Shown: positions 1-9,938, counted from the first letter of the stretch. The stretch: DNA of 64,000 bases from Allocatelliglobosispora scoriae (GCF_014204945.1 NZ_JACHMN010000003.1:62001-126000), one strand, 5' to 3'. Made by a program: numbers and translations. Notes: generated from the sequence alone by a model not told the origin.

Positions 1-1544
1 GTGCCGTCGTCGCCGTAGCGCTCGCCGCCCTTCCACTCCTTGACACCGGCGGTCTTGGTCCGGCCGCCGTTGACCTTCCAGTGCACGGTCTTCGCGCGGA
101 GCGACTTGCGCGCGTCCGTGGCGACGAGCTGCTCCTTGCCGTAAGACGTGTCGAACGCGTCGACGACGAAGTCCGGCGTGGTGCGGCCGAGCGCCGAGAT
201 CGGGCTGTCCGGCGTCGCCGCCGACTTGGCGAGCGAGAGCGCGAACGGGATGTTCTTGAGGAACTCCGCCTGGATCAGGGCCTCGTCGTCGGGGAAGTTG
301 AAGTCGCTCTGGCAGTCCTCGGCGAGCCATTCGTCGTCGGGGAACAGGTTGGAGACGGTGGTGCAGGTCGACATCTCGGGGGTGAAGCCGAGGGTGCCGT
401 ATTTCGCGCCGAGGTGGCTGTCGGTGTCGCCGTTGGTGGTGTAGAGCTCGGCGGAGAGGTCGGGGTCGTAGCCCGGGATGGCCGAGACGGTGTCGTCGCC
501 GGCGAGCGCGATGTTGATGACATCGTCCGGGCTCGGGGTGCTGACCTGCCAGCCCACGCCGTAGAGCAGCAGCTCGGCGGCGGAGTGGTAATTGATCATG
601 TATTCGAAGCGGATGCGCTTGCCGAGCGCGTCGATCGCCTTCGTCTCCGGCTCGGAGTTGGGGCCGCGGCCGCGGAAGGTCTCGTTCGCCGGGTCCGCCG
701 ACGAGCCCTCCTCGTCATATCCCCACTTGTAGGCGTAGTTGCGGTTCGGGTCGACGCCGTCGCCGGGGACGATCGTGCCGTCGCCGTCGTTGTCGCGCAG
801 GTTCTTGCGCCACAGCCGGTTGCCGTCGGTGAAGGTGAAGTCGTAGCCGTCCGGGTTGGCGACCGGCACGAACCACAGCTCCCGGGTGTTGACGAGCTGA
901 GTGAGCTCCGCGTCGGTGCCGTAACCGTCGAGGAAGCGGTGCATCAGCCGCCGCGTCATCTCGGGCGTGATCCACTCACGGGCGTGCTGGCCGCCCATGT
1001 AGAGCACGGCCGGCCGCGTGCCGTCGGGGGTGTACCGCGCGTTCTTCGTGACCTTCAGCGCGCGGATCGGCTTGCCCTGGATCGTCGTGCCGATCGTCTC
1101 CAGCTTGGCGATGCCCGGGTGCGCCGCGGCAGCCGCCGAGAGCTCGTCCCGGATGCCGCCGGGCGCGCTGTAGGTGCGGAACACGCCCTCGGCGGCGGCG
1201 AGCGACCGCTTCGTGTTGACGACCTTTTCGGTCAGCTTGAGCCCGCGTGACGCCAGCTTCGCGGCCTCGCGCCCGCTGAGGACCGCCTCCACCGCCACCT
1301 TGCCGTTGACGACCCGGCTGCTGTTGACGTCCTCGTGGTCGAGTCCGAGCTTGCGGAACTCCGCGAGCTGCTCGGACGTGACCTCTCCGACGTAGACGGA
1401 CAGCCGGTCGGCCGTAGCGCTCGCCGGGTTCGCCGGGGTCGCCTTGGGTTCGGCCGACGCCGGGATCTGCCCCGGCACTACGAGTGCGATCGCGCCGATG
1501 AGCGCGACCGTGCACACCCTTGCCCTACGTGCTCTGATCCTCAT
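1..1544 (-). CDS. Secreted M14 zinc carboxypeptidase, C-terminus beyond the left edge
   Basis: The protein is a secreted metallocarboxypeptidase that removes C-terminal residues from peptides. A signal peptide covers about residues 1-31 (arginine-rich start, hydrophobic stretch, cleavage near ASA-E), followed by a propeptide-like segment and the catalytic domain from about residue 120. The first zinc pair is His187/Glu190 in QHAREW; NPDGYD, RKNLR and DPNRNY follow, then a third His in NYHSA and the catalytic Glu in GFTPEM, all typical of family M14. About 514 codons lie in the window, and the sequence runs past base 1 into what is probably a C-terminal accessory domain. The ATG at 1544 has an AGGAGG five bases upstream. 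It lies 65 bases downstream of the aldehyde dehydrogenase on the same strand. Confidence 0.93.
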   Translation of the reverse strand, partial: MRIRARRARVCTVALIGAIALVVPGQIPASAEPKATPANPASATADRLSVYVGEVTSEQLAEFRKLGLDHEDVNSSRVVNGKVAVEAVLSGREAAKLASRGLKLTEKVVNTKRSLAAAEGVFRTYSAPGGIRDELSAAAAAHPGIAKLETIGTTIQGKPIRALKVTKNARYTPDGTRPAVLYMGGQHAREWITPEMTRRLMHRFLDGYGTDAELTQLVNTRELWFVPVANPDGYDFTFTDGNRLWRKNLRDNDGDGTIVPGDGVDPNRNYAYKWGYDEEGSSADPANETFRGRGPNSEPETKAIDALGKRIRFEYMINYHSAAELLLYGVGWQVSTPSPDDVINIALAGDDTVSAIPGYDPDLSAELYTTNGDTDSHLGAKYGTLGFTPEMSTCTTVSNLFPDDEWLAEDCQSDFNFPDDEALIQAEFLKNIPFALSLAKSAATPDSPISALGRTTPDFVVDAFDTSYGKEQLVATDARKSLRAKTVHWKVNGGRTKTAGVKEWKGGERYGDDG

Positions 1545-1609
1545 TCGCCCCTCCTGCATGTGGACTTGCAGGACGAGCGTTGTCGGCCCAGCGCACGTAT
1601 GTCAATGGG

Positions 1610-3130
1610 TCAACGTGAACGGCCGTGCAAGAGCTTTACTATGCGTACGCCAAGGGCAACGCTACGTGGTGTGTGGTCGAAAGTGATGAGCGGAACGAGA
1701 CTCGGCAGTCGGCGTTTCGCGGTGGATTTCGCCCGGGCGAACTCGCGGAGCCCGTCCGCACCGTGGATCCGGCCGAAGCCGGACTGCCCGACACCGCCGA
1801 AGGGCAGCGACGGCAGCACCGCGAAGGCGAAGGTGGAGTTGATCGAGACCATGCCCGAGCGCAGCTCCCGAGCGATCCGCGCGCCGTTCCGCTTGCTGAA
1901 GACGCTGCCCGCGAGACCGTAGGCGGTGGCGTTGGCGAGCGTGATCGCCTCGTCCATGCTCGCCACCTTGGCGACGGTGATCGTCGGGCCGAAGGTCTCC
2001 TCGCAGACCGCGGCGGAGGTCTCCGGCACGTCGACGAGGATCGTCGGCTTGACGAACGAGCCCCGGGCCGAGTCCGGTCCACCGAGGACGGCCCGGCCGC
2101 CGCTGGCGAGGGCGTCGTCGATGTGGCGCTTGATGATGTCGCGCTGGCCGGGCATCGTGATGGGGCCGATGTCGCTGCCCGGGTCGGTGCCGACCGTCAG
2201 CTTCTCCGCCTTGGCGACGAGCTTCGCCAGGAACAGGTCGTAGACCTTGGCGTGGGCGTAGACGCGCTCGATGCCGACGCAGGACTGCCCGGCGTTGGTC
2301 ATCGCGCCCCAGAGCGCGGCGTCGGCGGCCGCCTCGATGTCGGCGTCCGCGTCGATGATCATCGCGTCCTTGCCGCCGCACTCGACCAGCACCGGCGTGA
2401 GGCTCTCGGCGCAGGCCGCCATGACCTTCTTGCCGGTCGCGGTGGAGCCGGTGAAGGCGAGCTTGTCGATCCCGGCGCGGCAGAGCGCGGCGCCGACATC
2501 GCCCATGCCGTGCACGATCTGCAGGACTGGCTGCTCCGGCACGATCTCCGCGAAGGCGTTGACGAACCACTGCCCGACGGCCGGGGTGTATTCGCTCGGC
2601 TTGAAGACGACCGCGTTCCCGGCGGCGAGGGCGTAAGCGATGGATCCCATCGGCGTGAAGACCGGGTAGTTCCACGGTCCGATGACGCCGATCACGCCGT
2701 AGGGCTGGTATTCGAGCCGCCCCGAATACTCCGGCTGCAACAACGACCCGCTGACCCGGCGGGATCCCAGCACCTTGTGGGAGTGCTTCGCCGCCCAGGC
2801 GATGTGGTCGATGGTGACCATGACCTCCAGCACCGAGTCCATCGAGGGCTTGCCGCCCTCCTCGGTCATCACCGCGGCGAGCTCATGGATGCGTCGCGCC
2901 AGCAGGCTGCGGAAACGCAGCAGCCGGCTGCGCCGCTCCTGCCACGGCAGCCTGGCCCACCACGCCGCGGCGACCCGTCCACGCGCCACCGCGCTGGTGA
3001 CGTCGGCGGCGGAGGACACGGGGAACCGGGCCACCTCGGCCCCCGTCGCCGGGTTCGTGGAGACGAGCACACCGGCTTCGATGCTGCTCGCGCCGGGCAC
3101 GTCTGCTCGGTTACTGGAGAGTTGGGTCAC
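1610..3130 (-). CDS. NAD(P)-dependent aldehyde dehydrogenase (succinate-semialdehyde type)
   Basis: The enzyme oxidises an aldehyde to a carboxylic acid with NAD(P) in the cytoplasm. Family marks are clear: GPWNYP, the Rossmann motif FTGSTATGKK, the general base Glu in VECGGKD and the catalytic Cys in GQSCVG (Glu250 and Cys284 counted from the chosen start). The substrate cannot be read from sequence; the closest family feel is succinate-semialdehyde/broad aldehyde dehydrogenases. The frame extends to an ATG at 3190, but that gives a Ser/Thr-rich leader without a ribosome site. A GTG at 3130 sits six bases after TACACT, which fits a leaderless transcript, so I prefer 3130 (506 residues). It is divergent from the sugar-dehydrogenase-like gene at 3332. 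Confidence 0.9.
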   Translation of the reverse strand: MTQLSSNRADVPGASSIEAGVLVSTNPATGAEVARFPVSSAADVTSAVARGRVAAAWWARLPWQERRSRLLRFRSLLARRIHELAAVMTEEGGKPSMDSVLEVMVTIDHIAWAAKHSHKVLGSRRVSGSLLQPEYSGRLEYQPYGVIGVIGPWNYPVFTPMGSIAYALAAGNAVVFKPSEYTPAVGQWFVNAFAEIVPEQPVLQIVHGMGDVGAALCRAGIDKLAFTGSTATGKKVMAACAESLTPVLVECGGKDAMIIDADADIEAAADAALWGAMTNAGQSCVGIERVYAHAKVYDLFLAKLVAKAEKLTVGTDPGSDIGPITMPGQRDIIKRHIDDALASGGRAVLGGPDSARGSFVKPTILVDVPETSAAVCEETFGPTITVAKVASMDEAITLANATAYGLAGSVFSKRNGARIARELRSGMVSINSTFAFAVLPSLPFGGVGQSGFGRIHGADGLREFARAKSTAKRRLPSLVPLITFDHTPRSVALGVRIVKLLHGRSR

Positions 3131-3136
3131 GGCCGA

Positions 3137-3142
3137 AGTGTA
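3137..3142 (-). promoter_or_regulatory. -10 hexamer TACACT of a likely leaderless promoter
   Basis: On the minus strand TACACT is followed by six bases and then the GTG at 3130. In actinobacteria a TANNNT hexamer ending 6-7 bases before the first base of the start codon places the transcription start at the codon itself. No convincing -35 is visible. Confidence 0.5.
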
Positions 3143-3331
3143 AGTCGAGGAAGTTTCACTATGGAAGGCCGACGGCTGTGAGGCGCTCATATCGTCATGG
3201 TGCCCGACCTCACACCCGCTACGCGTCGATTGCGACAGATGTTGTCCGGTCGGCCGGTACCGGTATGGCTTTGGGGCGATTCAAATGGTTCGGGTTGGTG
3301 GGGAAGTACCAAAGCATGTGCGAGGGGCGAA

Positions 3332-5734
3332 ATGGTGTACTCAGGACAATCTGCACGTCGGCGGATTGGCCGGACTCTGCTCGTGGCGATTCTGGGGCTC
3401 GGAGTGCTGTGCCCGCTGCAGACCGCGACCGCGGACGCCGCACCGGAGCAGCCGCGCTTTCAGGAGCAGATCGTCTTCCAGGGTCTCACCAAGCCGACGA
3501 ACTTCGAGTTCGCGCCGGCCGCCGGTGACTCCCGGATCTTCGTCACGGAGAAGGCCGGACTCGTCAAGGAGTTCGACAACCTCGCCGATGCGACGCCGAC
3601 GATCGTCGCCGACCTGCGGTCCGACACACACGACCAGTGGGACCGTGGAATGACCGGCCTCGCGATAGCGCCGAACTTCCCGGCCGACCCCTACATCTAT
3701 GTGGCCTATACCTACGGCGTGCCGCTCGGCGGCGGCCCGGTCCGTGACGACCTCTGTACCGGTCTCACCCCGTCGGCCGGCAAGTGCACCGTGAGCGCGC
3801 GGCTTTCCCGCCTGAAGATCAACCCGGCGACGAACGTGATGGTCGGCGCGCAGGAAGTGCTGATCAACGACTGGTGCACCCAGTTCCCCAGCCACTCCAT
3901 CGGCGACCTGAAGTTCGGGCCGGACGGCTACCTCTACGTCTCCGCGGGCGAGGGCGGCAGCTTCACCGGCAGCGACTGGGGCCAGCTCACCCCCGGCGGC
4001 CCGGTCAACCCGTGTGGCGACCCGGTCAACGAGGGCGGCTCGCTGCGGTCGCAGGACATGATGACCCCCGGTGACCCGACGACGCTCGACGGAGCGGTGC
4101 TCCGGCTCAACCCGGTGCCCGGTGCACCGGCAGCGCCGGGCAACCCGGTCACCACCGGTGACGCCAATGCCAAGCGCATCATCGCGTATGGGTTCCGCAA
4201 CCCCTACCACTTCACCTTCCGTCCCGGCACCAGCGAACTCTGGGTGGGCGATGTCGGCTACGCCACGTGGGAGGAGATCAACCGGATTCCCGATCCGACC
4301 GCCTCGCCCGGCAACTTCGGCTGGCCGTGCTACGAGGGCAACGACGTCAACTACGGCTTCGCCAACGCCGACCTGGGCATCTGCCGGACGCTCTATGACG
4401 TGGGCAACCCGCTGCGGCCCTACTACACCTACAACCACAATCAGGACATCGACGGGTCTGACGCGAAGTGCCGCGTCGGTGGTGACTCGATCTCCGGTCT
4501 CGCCTTCGCGCCGAAGACCGGCGGCAGCTACCCCGTCCAGTACAAGGGCGCGCTCTTCTTCGCCGACTATGCGCGGAGCTGCATCTTCGCCATGCTGCCG
4601 GACACGGCCGGGGGTCTGCCGTCCCCGGGCAACGTCGAGCTCTTCACCACCGGCATCTTCGCGACCGACCTCAATTTCGGTCCGGACGGCGAGCTGTACA
4701 TCGCCGACTACTTCGGCGGGGCGATCCGCCGCTACCGCTACTTCGAGCACAACGCGCCGCCGGAGGCCGTGCTCAACGCCTCCATCACCAGCGGCGGTGC
4801 GCCGCTCGTCGTCGACTTCGACGCCACTCGGTCCACCGACATCGATCCGGCCGACGCGGGCGGCCTGAAGTACGCCTGGGACTTTGACAGCAACGGCACC
4901 GTTGACGCCACCACGCCGACCGCGCGTTACACCTACACGGCGACCGGGAACTACACGGCGAAGCTGACGGTGACCGACACGCTCCAGGTGACCGACGCGG
5001 AGACCGTCGCGATCCATGTCGGCAACGATCTGCCCACGGCCTACATCGACAGTCCAGCGCCCGGATTCACCTGGGCGGTGGGACAGCCGATCACCTTCAC
5101 CGGTCACGCCGTCGATCAGGGCGTCGTCGGGAACCTGCCGGGAACGTCGCTGTCCTGGGAGCTCAACCTGGAGCACTGCGTGACGATCGAGGAGTGCCAT
5201 ACGCACACGCTCGTCCACAGCCGTGCCGACGGCGAGGCGGAGGAGGGGACCTGGCCGCGTGCCGCCAGCGTCACGCTGGAGGCGGCACCCGATCATGCCT
5301 ACCCGTCCTATCTGGAGATAGTCCTGGACGCGGTGGACGCATCCGGCAACCACAGCATCGTCAAGCGGCGCCTGTTCCCGAAGACCGTCACGATGACCTT
5401 CGTCAGCTCGCGATCCGGCATACCGCTCACGGTCGCGGGGGTGACCCAGGTCGCGCCGTTCATGCGTACCTTCATCCAGGGTTCCCAGCTCACGGTCAGC
5501 GCGCCCGGTTCGTATACCTACATCACCTCGCGGCGCCTGCTCGAACTGACCTTCGTGCGGTGGTCCAACGGCATGGAGCGGACGTCGGTCATCACCGCAC
5601 CGGCAACGGCGATGAAGTCCTATGTGGCCACATACAGCTCCACCCAGGGGCGGCGGACGACGGCATGGAGTCCGGGCTCCGCAGTGCAGCCGGGGCTGCG
5701 TGGCCGGATCCCCGCCAGGCTGGGCATCAACTAA
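3332..5734 (+). CDS. Secreted glucose/sorbosone dehydrogenase-like beta-propeller protein with PKD domain
   Basis: A signal peptide occupies about residues 1-35 (Arg-rich start, LLVAILGLGVL, ATADAA). Residues from about 40 to 455 form a six-bladed propeller of the PQQ-dependent glucose/sorbosone dehydrogenase (GSDH) type, with recognisable stretches such as WDRGMTGLAI, FPSHSIGDLKFGPDGYLY, AYGFRNPYHF and NFGWPCYEG. A PKD domain (YAWDFDSNGTVDATTP) follows at about 465-560, then a beta-rich tail. Members of this group may oxidise sugars or simply bind carbohydrate; PQQ use is not proven by sequence. The frame is open from 3197, but the ATG at 3332 has GAGGGGC upstream and opens directly into the signal peptide (800 residues). 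It is a paralogue of the next gene. Confidence 0.88.
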   Translation: MVYSGQSARRRIGRTLLVAILGLGVLCPLQTATADAAPEQPRFQEQIVFQGLTKPTNFEFAPAAGDSRIFVTEKAGLVKEFDNLADATPTIVADLRSDTHDQWDRGMTGLAIAPNFPADPYIYVAYTYGVPLGGGPVRDDLCTGLTPSAGKCTVSARLSRLKINPATNVMVGAQEVLINDWCTQFPSHSIGDLKFGPDGYLYVSAGEGGSFTGSDWGQLTPGGPVNPCGDPVNEGGSLRSQDMMTPGDPTTLDGAVLRLNPVPGAPAAPGNPVTTGDANAKRIIAYGFRNPYHFTFRPGTSELWVGDVGYATWEEINRIPDPTASPGNFGWPCYEGNDVNYGFANADLGICRTLYDVGNPLRPYYTYNHNQDIDGSDAKCRVGGDSISGLAFAPKTGGSYPVQYKGALFFADYARSCIFAMLPDTAGGLPSPGNVELFTTGIFATDLNFGPDGELYIADYFGGAIRRYRYFEHNAPPEAVLNASITSGGAPLVVDFDATRSTDIDPADAGGLKYAWDFDSNGTVDATTPTARYTYTATGNYTAKLTVTDTLQVTDAETVAIHVGNDLPTAYIDSPAPGFTWAVGQPITFTGHAVDQGVVGNLPGTSLSWELNLEHCVTIEECHTHTLVHSRADGEAEEGTWPRAASVTLEAAPDHAYPSYLEIVLDAVDASGNHSIVKRRLFPKTVTMTFVSSRSGIPLTVAGVTQVAPFMRTFIQGSQLTVSAPGSYTYITSRRLLELTFVRWSNGMERTSVITAPATAMKSYVATYSSTQGRRTTAWSPGSAVQPGLRGRIPARLGIN

Positions 5735-5757
5735 TCGTCTTCTGACAGCACGGATTG

Positions 5758-5788
5758 AAGAGCGCCCGCCACGTCGGCGGGCGCTCTT
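5758..5788 (+). terminator. Intrinsic terminator hairpin
   Basis: AAGAGCGCCCGCC and GGCGGGCGCTCTT form a perfect 13-bp stem with a five-base loop, 23 bases after the stop of the preceding gene. A short TATCA follows rather than a real T tract. Confidence 0.75.
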
Positions 5789-5973
5789 ATCATCGCGGTC
5801 CAGTGGTCGGCCCGGCCGGACGGATAGAACCGCTGTCGGCTTGCAGACGTTTCCAGATGGCCACATCTGTCCCTCGTTAGCGTGAACCACCCGGCTGGGC
5901 GCGCCAGCCCCGCGACGCCGGAATTCAGTGCTTGTCGCGCGGGAACGCCTGCCCGCGCCCTGGGAGGACAGTG

Positions 5974-8900
5974 ATGGCAAAAACCCCTCAAAAATGGCGA
6001 ATAGCCCTGGTCGGCGCGTTGGTAGCGAGTGCGTTGGTGCCGATACAGGCGGCACCGGCCGCAGCGGTCACCCTCCCCGCCGGGTTCCAGGAGCAGATCG
6101 TCTTCAGTGGACTGACGAACCCCACCAACGTCGAGTTCGCCCCCGACGGCCGGATCTTCGTCGTGGAGCAGCGCGGCACGATCAAGGTCTTCGACGACCT
6201 CGCCGACACCACGCCGACGCTCTTCGCGGACCTCTCCGGCGACGTGCAGGGCCACTGGGACCGGGGCCTGCTCGGCCTCGCCCTGCCGCCCAACTTCCCG
6301 ACCAGCCCGTATGTCTACGTCACCTACGCCTACAAGGCCCCGCTCGGCGGCGGCCCGGTGATGAACGACGCCTGCTCGGGCGCGTCCGGCGGGGAGAACG
6401 GCGGCAACTGCGTCGTCAGCGCGCGCCTGTCCCGCCTGCAGGCGGCCGGCAACGTGATGACCGGCACCGAGCAGGTGCTCATCAACGACTGGTGCCAGCA
6501 GTTCCCCAGCCACTCCATCGGCGACCTGAAGTTCGGCCAGGACGGCATGCTCTACCTGAGCGCCGGTGACGGTGCCAGCTTCAGCGCCACCGACTACGGC
6601 CAGTTCGGCAGCCCGGCCAACCCCTGCAACGACGCACCCGGCGGCACGGCGCTCACCCCGCCGACGGCGGAGGGCGGCGCGCTGCGTTCGCAGGACGTGC
6701 GCTCCACCGGCGATCCGACCGCGCTCAACGGTGCCGTGCTGCGGCTCGACCCGGCCACCGGCCTCGCCGCGCCGGGCAACCCGCTGATCGCCTCGGCCGA
6801 CCTCAACGCTCGCCGGATCGTCGCGCACGGACTGCGCAACCCCTACCGCTTCACGATCCGGCCCGGCACCAACGAGCTGTGGATCGGCGATGTCGGCTGG
6901 AACACCTGGGAGGAGGTGAACCGCGTCGTCAACCCGACGGCGGCGGTCACCAACTTCGGCTGGCCCTGCTACGAGGGCGTCAACCGGATGGGCAGCTACG
7001 ACAACGCCAACCTCAACCTCTGCGAGTCGCTCTACACCGAGGGATCGACGACGGCGCCCTACTACGCATACGATCACAACTCCGACATCGTCCCGGGTGA
7101 GGCGTGCGCGGCCGGTGGCGACGCCATCGCGGGCCTGACCTTCTACCCGGGCAGCGGCGGCACCTACCCGGCGCAGTACGCCGGTGCGCTCTTCTTCACC
7201 GACAGCACCCGCCAGTGCATCTGGGCGATGAAGCCGACCACCGCAGGCGGCCTGCCGTCCCCGTCGAACATCGAGCGCTTCGCCCTCGCGGCGGCCCGCC
7301 CGGTGGACCTCGCGGTCGGCCCCGGCAGCGAGCTCTACTACGTCGACTACAACGGCGGCACGGTGCGGCGGATCCGCTACTTCCCGGGCAACCAGCCGCC
7401 GACCTCGGTGATCAGCGCCGTGCCGACGAACGGCGCGACACCGCTGACGGTCACCTTCAACGGTGCGGGCTCCACCGACCCGGACCCGGCCGACGCGGGC
7501 CGCCTCACCTACGCGTGGGACTTCACCGACAACGGGAGCACCGACGCGACCACGGCGGCGACGAGCTTCATCTACACGACCGCCGGGACCTATACGGCGC
7601 GGCTGACCGTCACGGACACGCTGGGAGTGGTCGGGTCGTCGACCGTCTCGATCAGTGTCGGCAACGACGCTCCCACGGCCTTCGTTGACACGCCCGCGGT
7701 CGGACTGACCTGGTCGGTCGGCAACGTCGTCAGCTTCACCGGGCACGCCACCGATCCGCAGCAGGGCACGCTGCCCGCGTCGGCGCTCACCTGGAACCTG
7801 CGCATCCAGCACTGCGCGAGCGTCGGCAACTGCCACAACCACAACATGCAGACCTTCACCGGGGTGGCGAGCGGCTCGTTCGTCGCGCCGGATCACGAGT
7901 ATCCGTCCTATCTGGAGCTGGAGCTCGTCGCCACGGACGCGCAGGGGTTGACGAGCACGGTGGTGCGGCGGCTGGACCCGAACACCGTGGACCTGACGTT
8001 CAACAGCACCCCGCCGGGGCTGCAGCTGACGGTGGGTTCGACGACGCAGGTGGCGCCCTTCACGCGTACCGTCATCAGGGGCTCGGCCAACACGGTGAGC
8101 GCGCCCACCCCGCAGGTTCTGGGCTCGACCGGCTACAGCTTCGGCTCCTGGTCCGACGCCGGGGCGCAGACCCACGTCATCACCGCGCCGACCAATGCCG
8201 CGAGCTACACGGCAACCTATTCGGGTACGCCACCGGCGTGCTCGGACTCGTTCGGCTATGTCTGCACCGAGTCGGCGTTCACCTGGACCCCGGCCTCGAC
8301 GCTGTGGTTCCTCAACGGCGACGACAACTACCACTGGCTCGACCTGCCCTTCAGCATGCCGTTCTACGGCGGCAACTACAGCCGGATCTGGGTCGACACC
8401 AACGGCGCGCTGTCGTTCCAGGCGTTCACCGACTCGGCCTATGACAACTCGGCGATCCCGTCGGCGGCGACGCCGAACCGGCCCAACCTGGCGCTCTACC
8501 CGCTGTGGCAGGACCTGATCGTCGACTCGTCGGCGGGGATCTACACCTCCTCGGCCGGGACCGCACCGAACCGGACCTTCACCGTCGAGTTCCGCAACGT
8601 CCGGTTCTTCGACGACGCGGCGGCCCGGGTCAGCTTCGAGGTGGTGCTCGCCGAGAACGGTGTGATCACCTACGGCTACACCGGAATCGACCCGGCGGTG
8701 CCGATGGAGCGCGGCTCGACCTCGACGATCGGCATCGAGAACGGCGCGGGAACGGTCGCCGTGCAGTATTCGCTCAACCAGCCGAAGCTGACGAGCGGGC
8801 GCGGCGTCGTCTTCACCCCGCCCGGCGCGACCCCGCCCCCGCCGCCCCCGCCGCCGCCCGCGCCGGGTTCGGTCAGCGGCACGGTGACCAACGCGGGTAC

Positions 8901-9702
8901 GCCGGTCGCCGGTGCCGCGGTGCAGCTCGTCGGCACCGCGCTCACCACGACGACGGCGGCCAACGGCACCTACTCCTTCGCCTCGGTGCCGGTCGGGACC
9001 TACACGGTCTCGGCGAGCTCGGCCGGTGGACGGTGTGCCGGTCTGGGCGCCAGCGCACCGGTGACGGTGGCGAGCAACGCCAACAGCACGGTCAACCTGG
9101 CGCTCGTCTCGGCGGCCGGTGGTGCCGGCTACACCTGCGTCGAGGGGCCGTTCACCTTCGTCCCGGCGAGCACCGTGCTCGCGCTCGCGGGTGACGACAG
9201 CGCCAACACGGCGAACATCCCGTTCTCGGTGCCGTTCTACGGCGGCAGCTACAACAAGGTCTGGGTCGACACCAACGGTGTCGTCTCCTTCCAGGCCCCC
9301 AACGGCTCGTCGTGGGACCACTCGGCGATCCCGTCGGCTGCCGCACCCAACCGCCCCAACCTGAGCCTCTACCCGTTCTGGGTGGACCTCATCGTGGACG
9401 GGTCGGCGTCGGTGCGGACGCAGACGATCGGGACGGCACCGAACCGGCAGTTCGTCATCGAGTGGCGCAACGCGAAGTTCTTCACCGACCAGACCAGGCG
9501 GGTCGACTTCGAGGTGCTGCTCGGCGAGAACGGGGTGATCACCTTCGCGTACGCCAACATCGACGCGACGGTCCCCCTGGAGCAGGGCTCGACGGCGACG
9601 GTCGGCATCGAGAACGGCGCCGGCACCGTGGCACTCCAGTACGCCTTCCGCGAGGCGATCCTCGCATCGGGCCGGGGGATCACCTTCACCCCCGGCGCGT
9701 GA
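5974..9702 (+). CDS. Large secreted GSDH-like protein with PKD, CarboxypepD_reg-like and duplicated NIDO-like domains
   Basis: This 1242-residue exported protein repeats the propeller-plus-PKD plan of the gene before it (propeller about 35-455, PKD about 465-565) and adds a long tail. The tail has two copies of a roughly 190-residue beta domain (about 755-949 and 1050-1242) sharing PFYGG, WVDTNG, AIPSAA, PNRPNL, ENGVIT and IGIENGAGTV; the pattern resembles nidogen-type (NIDO) extracellular domains. Between them lie a proline-rich linker (8830-8862) and a CarboxypepD_reg-like beta-sandwich (GSVSGTVTNAGTPVAGA). A signal peptide is clear (ALVGALVASALVPIQAAPAAA). The ATG at 5974 has GGGAGGA five bases upstream; an upstream GTG at 5932 is less likely. 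Function is probably extracellular carbohydrate oxidation or binding. Confidence 0.88.
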   Translation: MAKTPQKWRIALVGALVASALVPIQAAPAAAVTLPAGFQEQIVFSGLTNPTNVEFAPDGRIFVVEQRGTIKVFDDLADTTPTLFADLSGDVQGHWDRGLLGLALPPNFPTSPYVYVTYAYKAPLGGGPVMNDACSGASGGENGGNCVVSARLSRLQAAGNVMTGTEQVLINDWCQQFPSHSIGDLKFGQDGMLYLSAGDGASFSATDYGQFGSPANPCNDAPGGTALTPPTAEGGALRSQDVRSTGDPTALNGAVLRLDPATGLAAPGNPLIASADLNARRIVAHGLRNPYRFTIRPGTNELWIGDVGWNTWEEVNRVVNPTAAVTNFGWPCYEGVNRMGSYDNANLNLCESLYTEGSTTAPYYAYDHNSDIVPGEACAAGGDAIAGLTFYPGSGGTYPAQYAGALFFTDSTRQCIWAMKPTTAGGLPSPSNIERFALAAARPVDLAVGPGSELYYVDYNGGTVRRIRYFPGNQPPTSVISAVPTNGATPLTVTFNGAGSTDPDPADAGRLTYAWDFTDNGSTDATTAATSFIYTTAGTYTARLTVTDTLGVVGSSTVSISVGNDAPTAFVDTPAVGLTWSVGNVVSFTGHATDPQQGTLPASALTWNLRIQHCASVGNCHNHNMQTFTGVASGSFVAPDHEYPSYLELELVATDAQGLTSTVVRRLDPNTVDLTFNSTPPGLQLTVGSTTQVAPFTRTVIRGSANTVSAPTPQVLGSTGYSFGSWSDAGAQTHVITAPTNAASYTATYSGTPPACSDSFGYVCTESAFTWTPASTLWFLNGDDNYHWLDLPFSMPFYGGNYSRIWVDTNGALSFQAFTDSAYDNSAIPSAATPNRPNLALYPLWQDLIVDSSAGIYTSSAGTAPNRTFTVEFRNVRFFDDAAARVSFEVVLAENGVITYGYTGIDPAVPMERGSTSTIGIENGAGTVAVQYSLNQPKLTSGRGVVFTPPGATPPPPPPPPPAPGSVSGTVTNAGTPVAGAAVQLVGTALTTTTAANGTYSFASVPVGTYTVSASSAGGRCAGLGASAPVTVASNANSTVNLALVSAAGGAGYTCVEGPFTFVPASTVLALAGDDSANTANIPFSVPFYGGSYNKVWVDTNGVVSFQAPNGSSWDHSAIPSAAAPNRPNLSLYPFWVDLIVDGSASVRTQTIGTAPNRQFVIEWRNAKFFTDQTRRVDFEVLLGENGVITFAYANIDATVPLEQGSTATVGIENGAGTVALQYAFREAILASGRGITFTPGA

Positions 9703-9722
9703 GAATTTTGTCACCGTGACAA

Positions 9723-9752
9723 CGGCGGAGCTGCGCTTATGCAGCTCCGCCG
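9723..9752 (+). terminator. Hairpin terminator
   Basis: CGGCGGAGCTGC pairs perfectly with GCAGCTCCGCCG around a six-base loop, 20 bases after the stop codon. A T tract is absent, as is usual in this genome. Confidence 0.65.
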
Positions 9753-9832
9753 AAGTCACTCCCTCGGCGGTTACCCACCCGTATGGCAGACTCCTCTGAA
9801 CGGTCGTTAGGCCGGCGTCGCGCCGCTATATT

Positions 9833-9902
9833 CGCGTTGATCAAGGGAAGACTCGCCGCATATCGGGCACCTGAGATGGCGAGTCTTCCCTTGATCAACG
9901 CG
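9833..9902 (+). repeat. Family A long inverted repeat, copy 1
   Basis: Arms CGCGTTGATCAAGGGAAGAC and its complement form a stem of about 27 bp around a core with CATATCGGGCACCTGAGA. The same arms and core recur at 11732-11825 (opposite orientation), 38978-39055 and 57569-57658. This copy lies between the GSDH-like gene and the dehydrogenase at 9939. Confidence 0.9.
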
Positions 9903-9938
9903 ATTTAGGGCGACTTACTGGGCAGCGAGGAGGCTGTG

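Noticed and set aside
5731-9759. A very long minus-strand open frame (over 1,300 codons) opposite the second GSDH-like gene
   Set aside because: It is Arg/Gly/Val/Asp-rich with no domain pattern and mirrors codon bias of the plus-strand gene, whose translation shows signal peptide and recognised domains. The same applies to other long antisense frames such as 3341-6055, 41949-44957 and 53364-56852.
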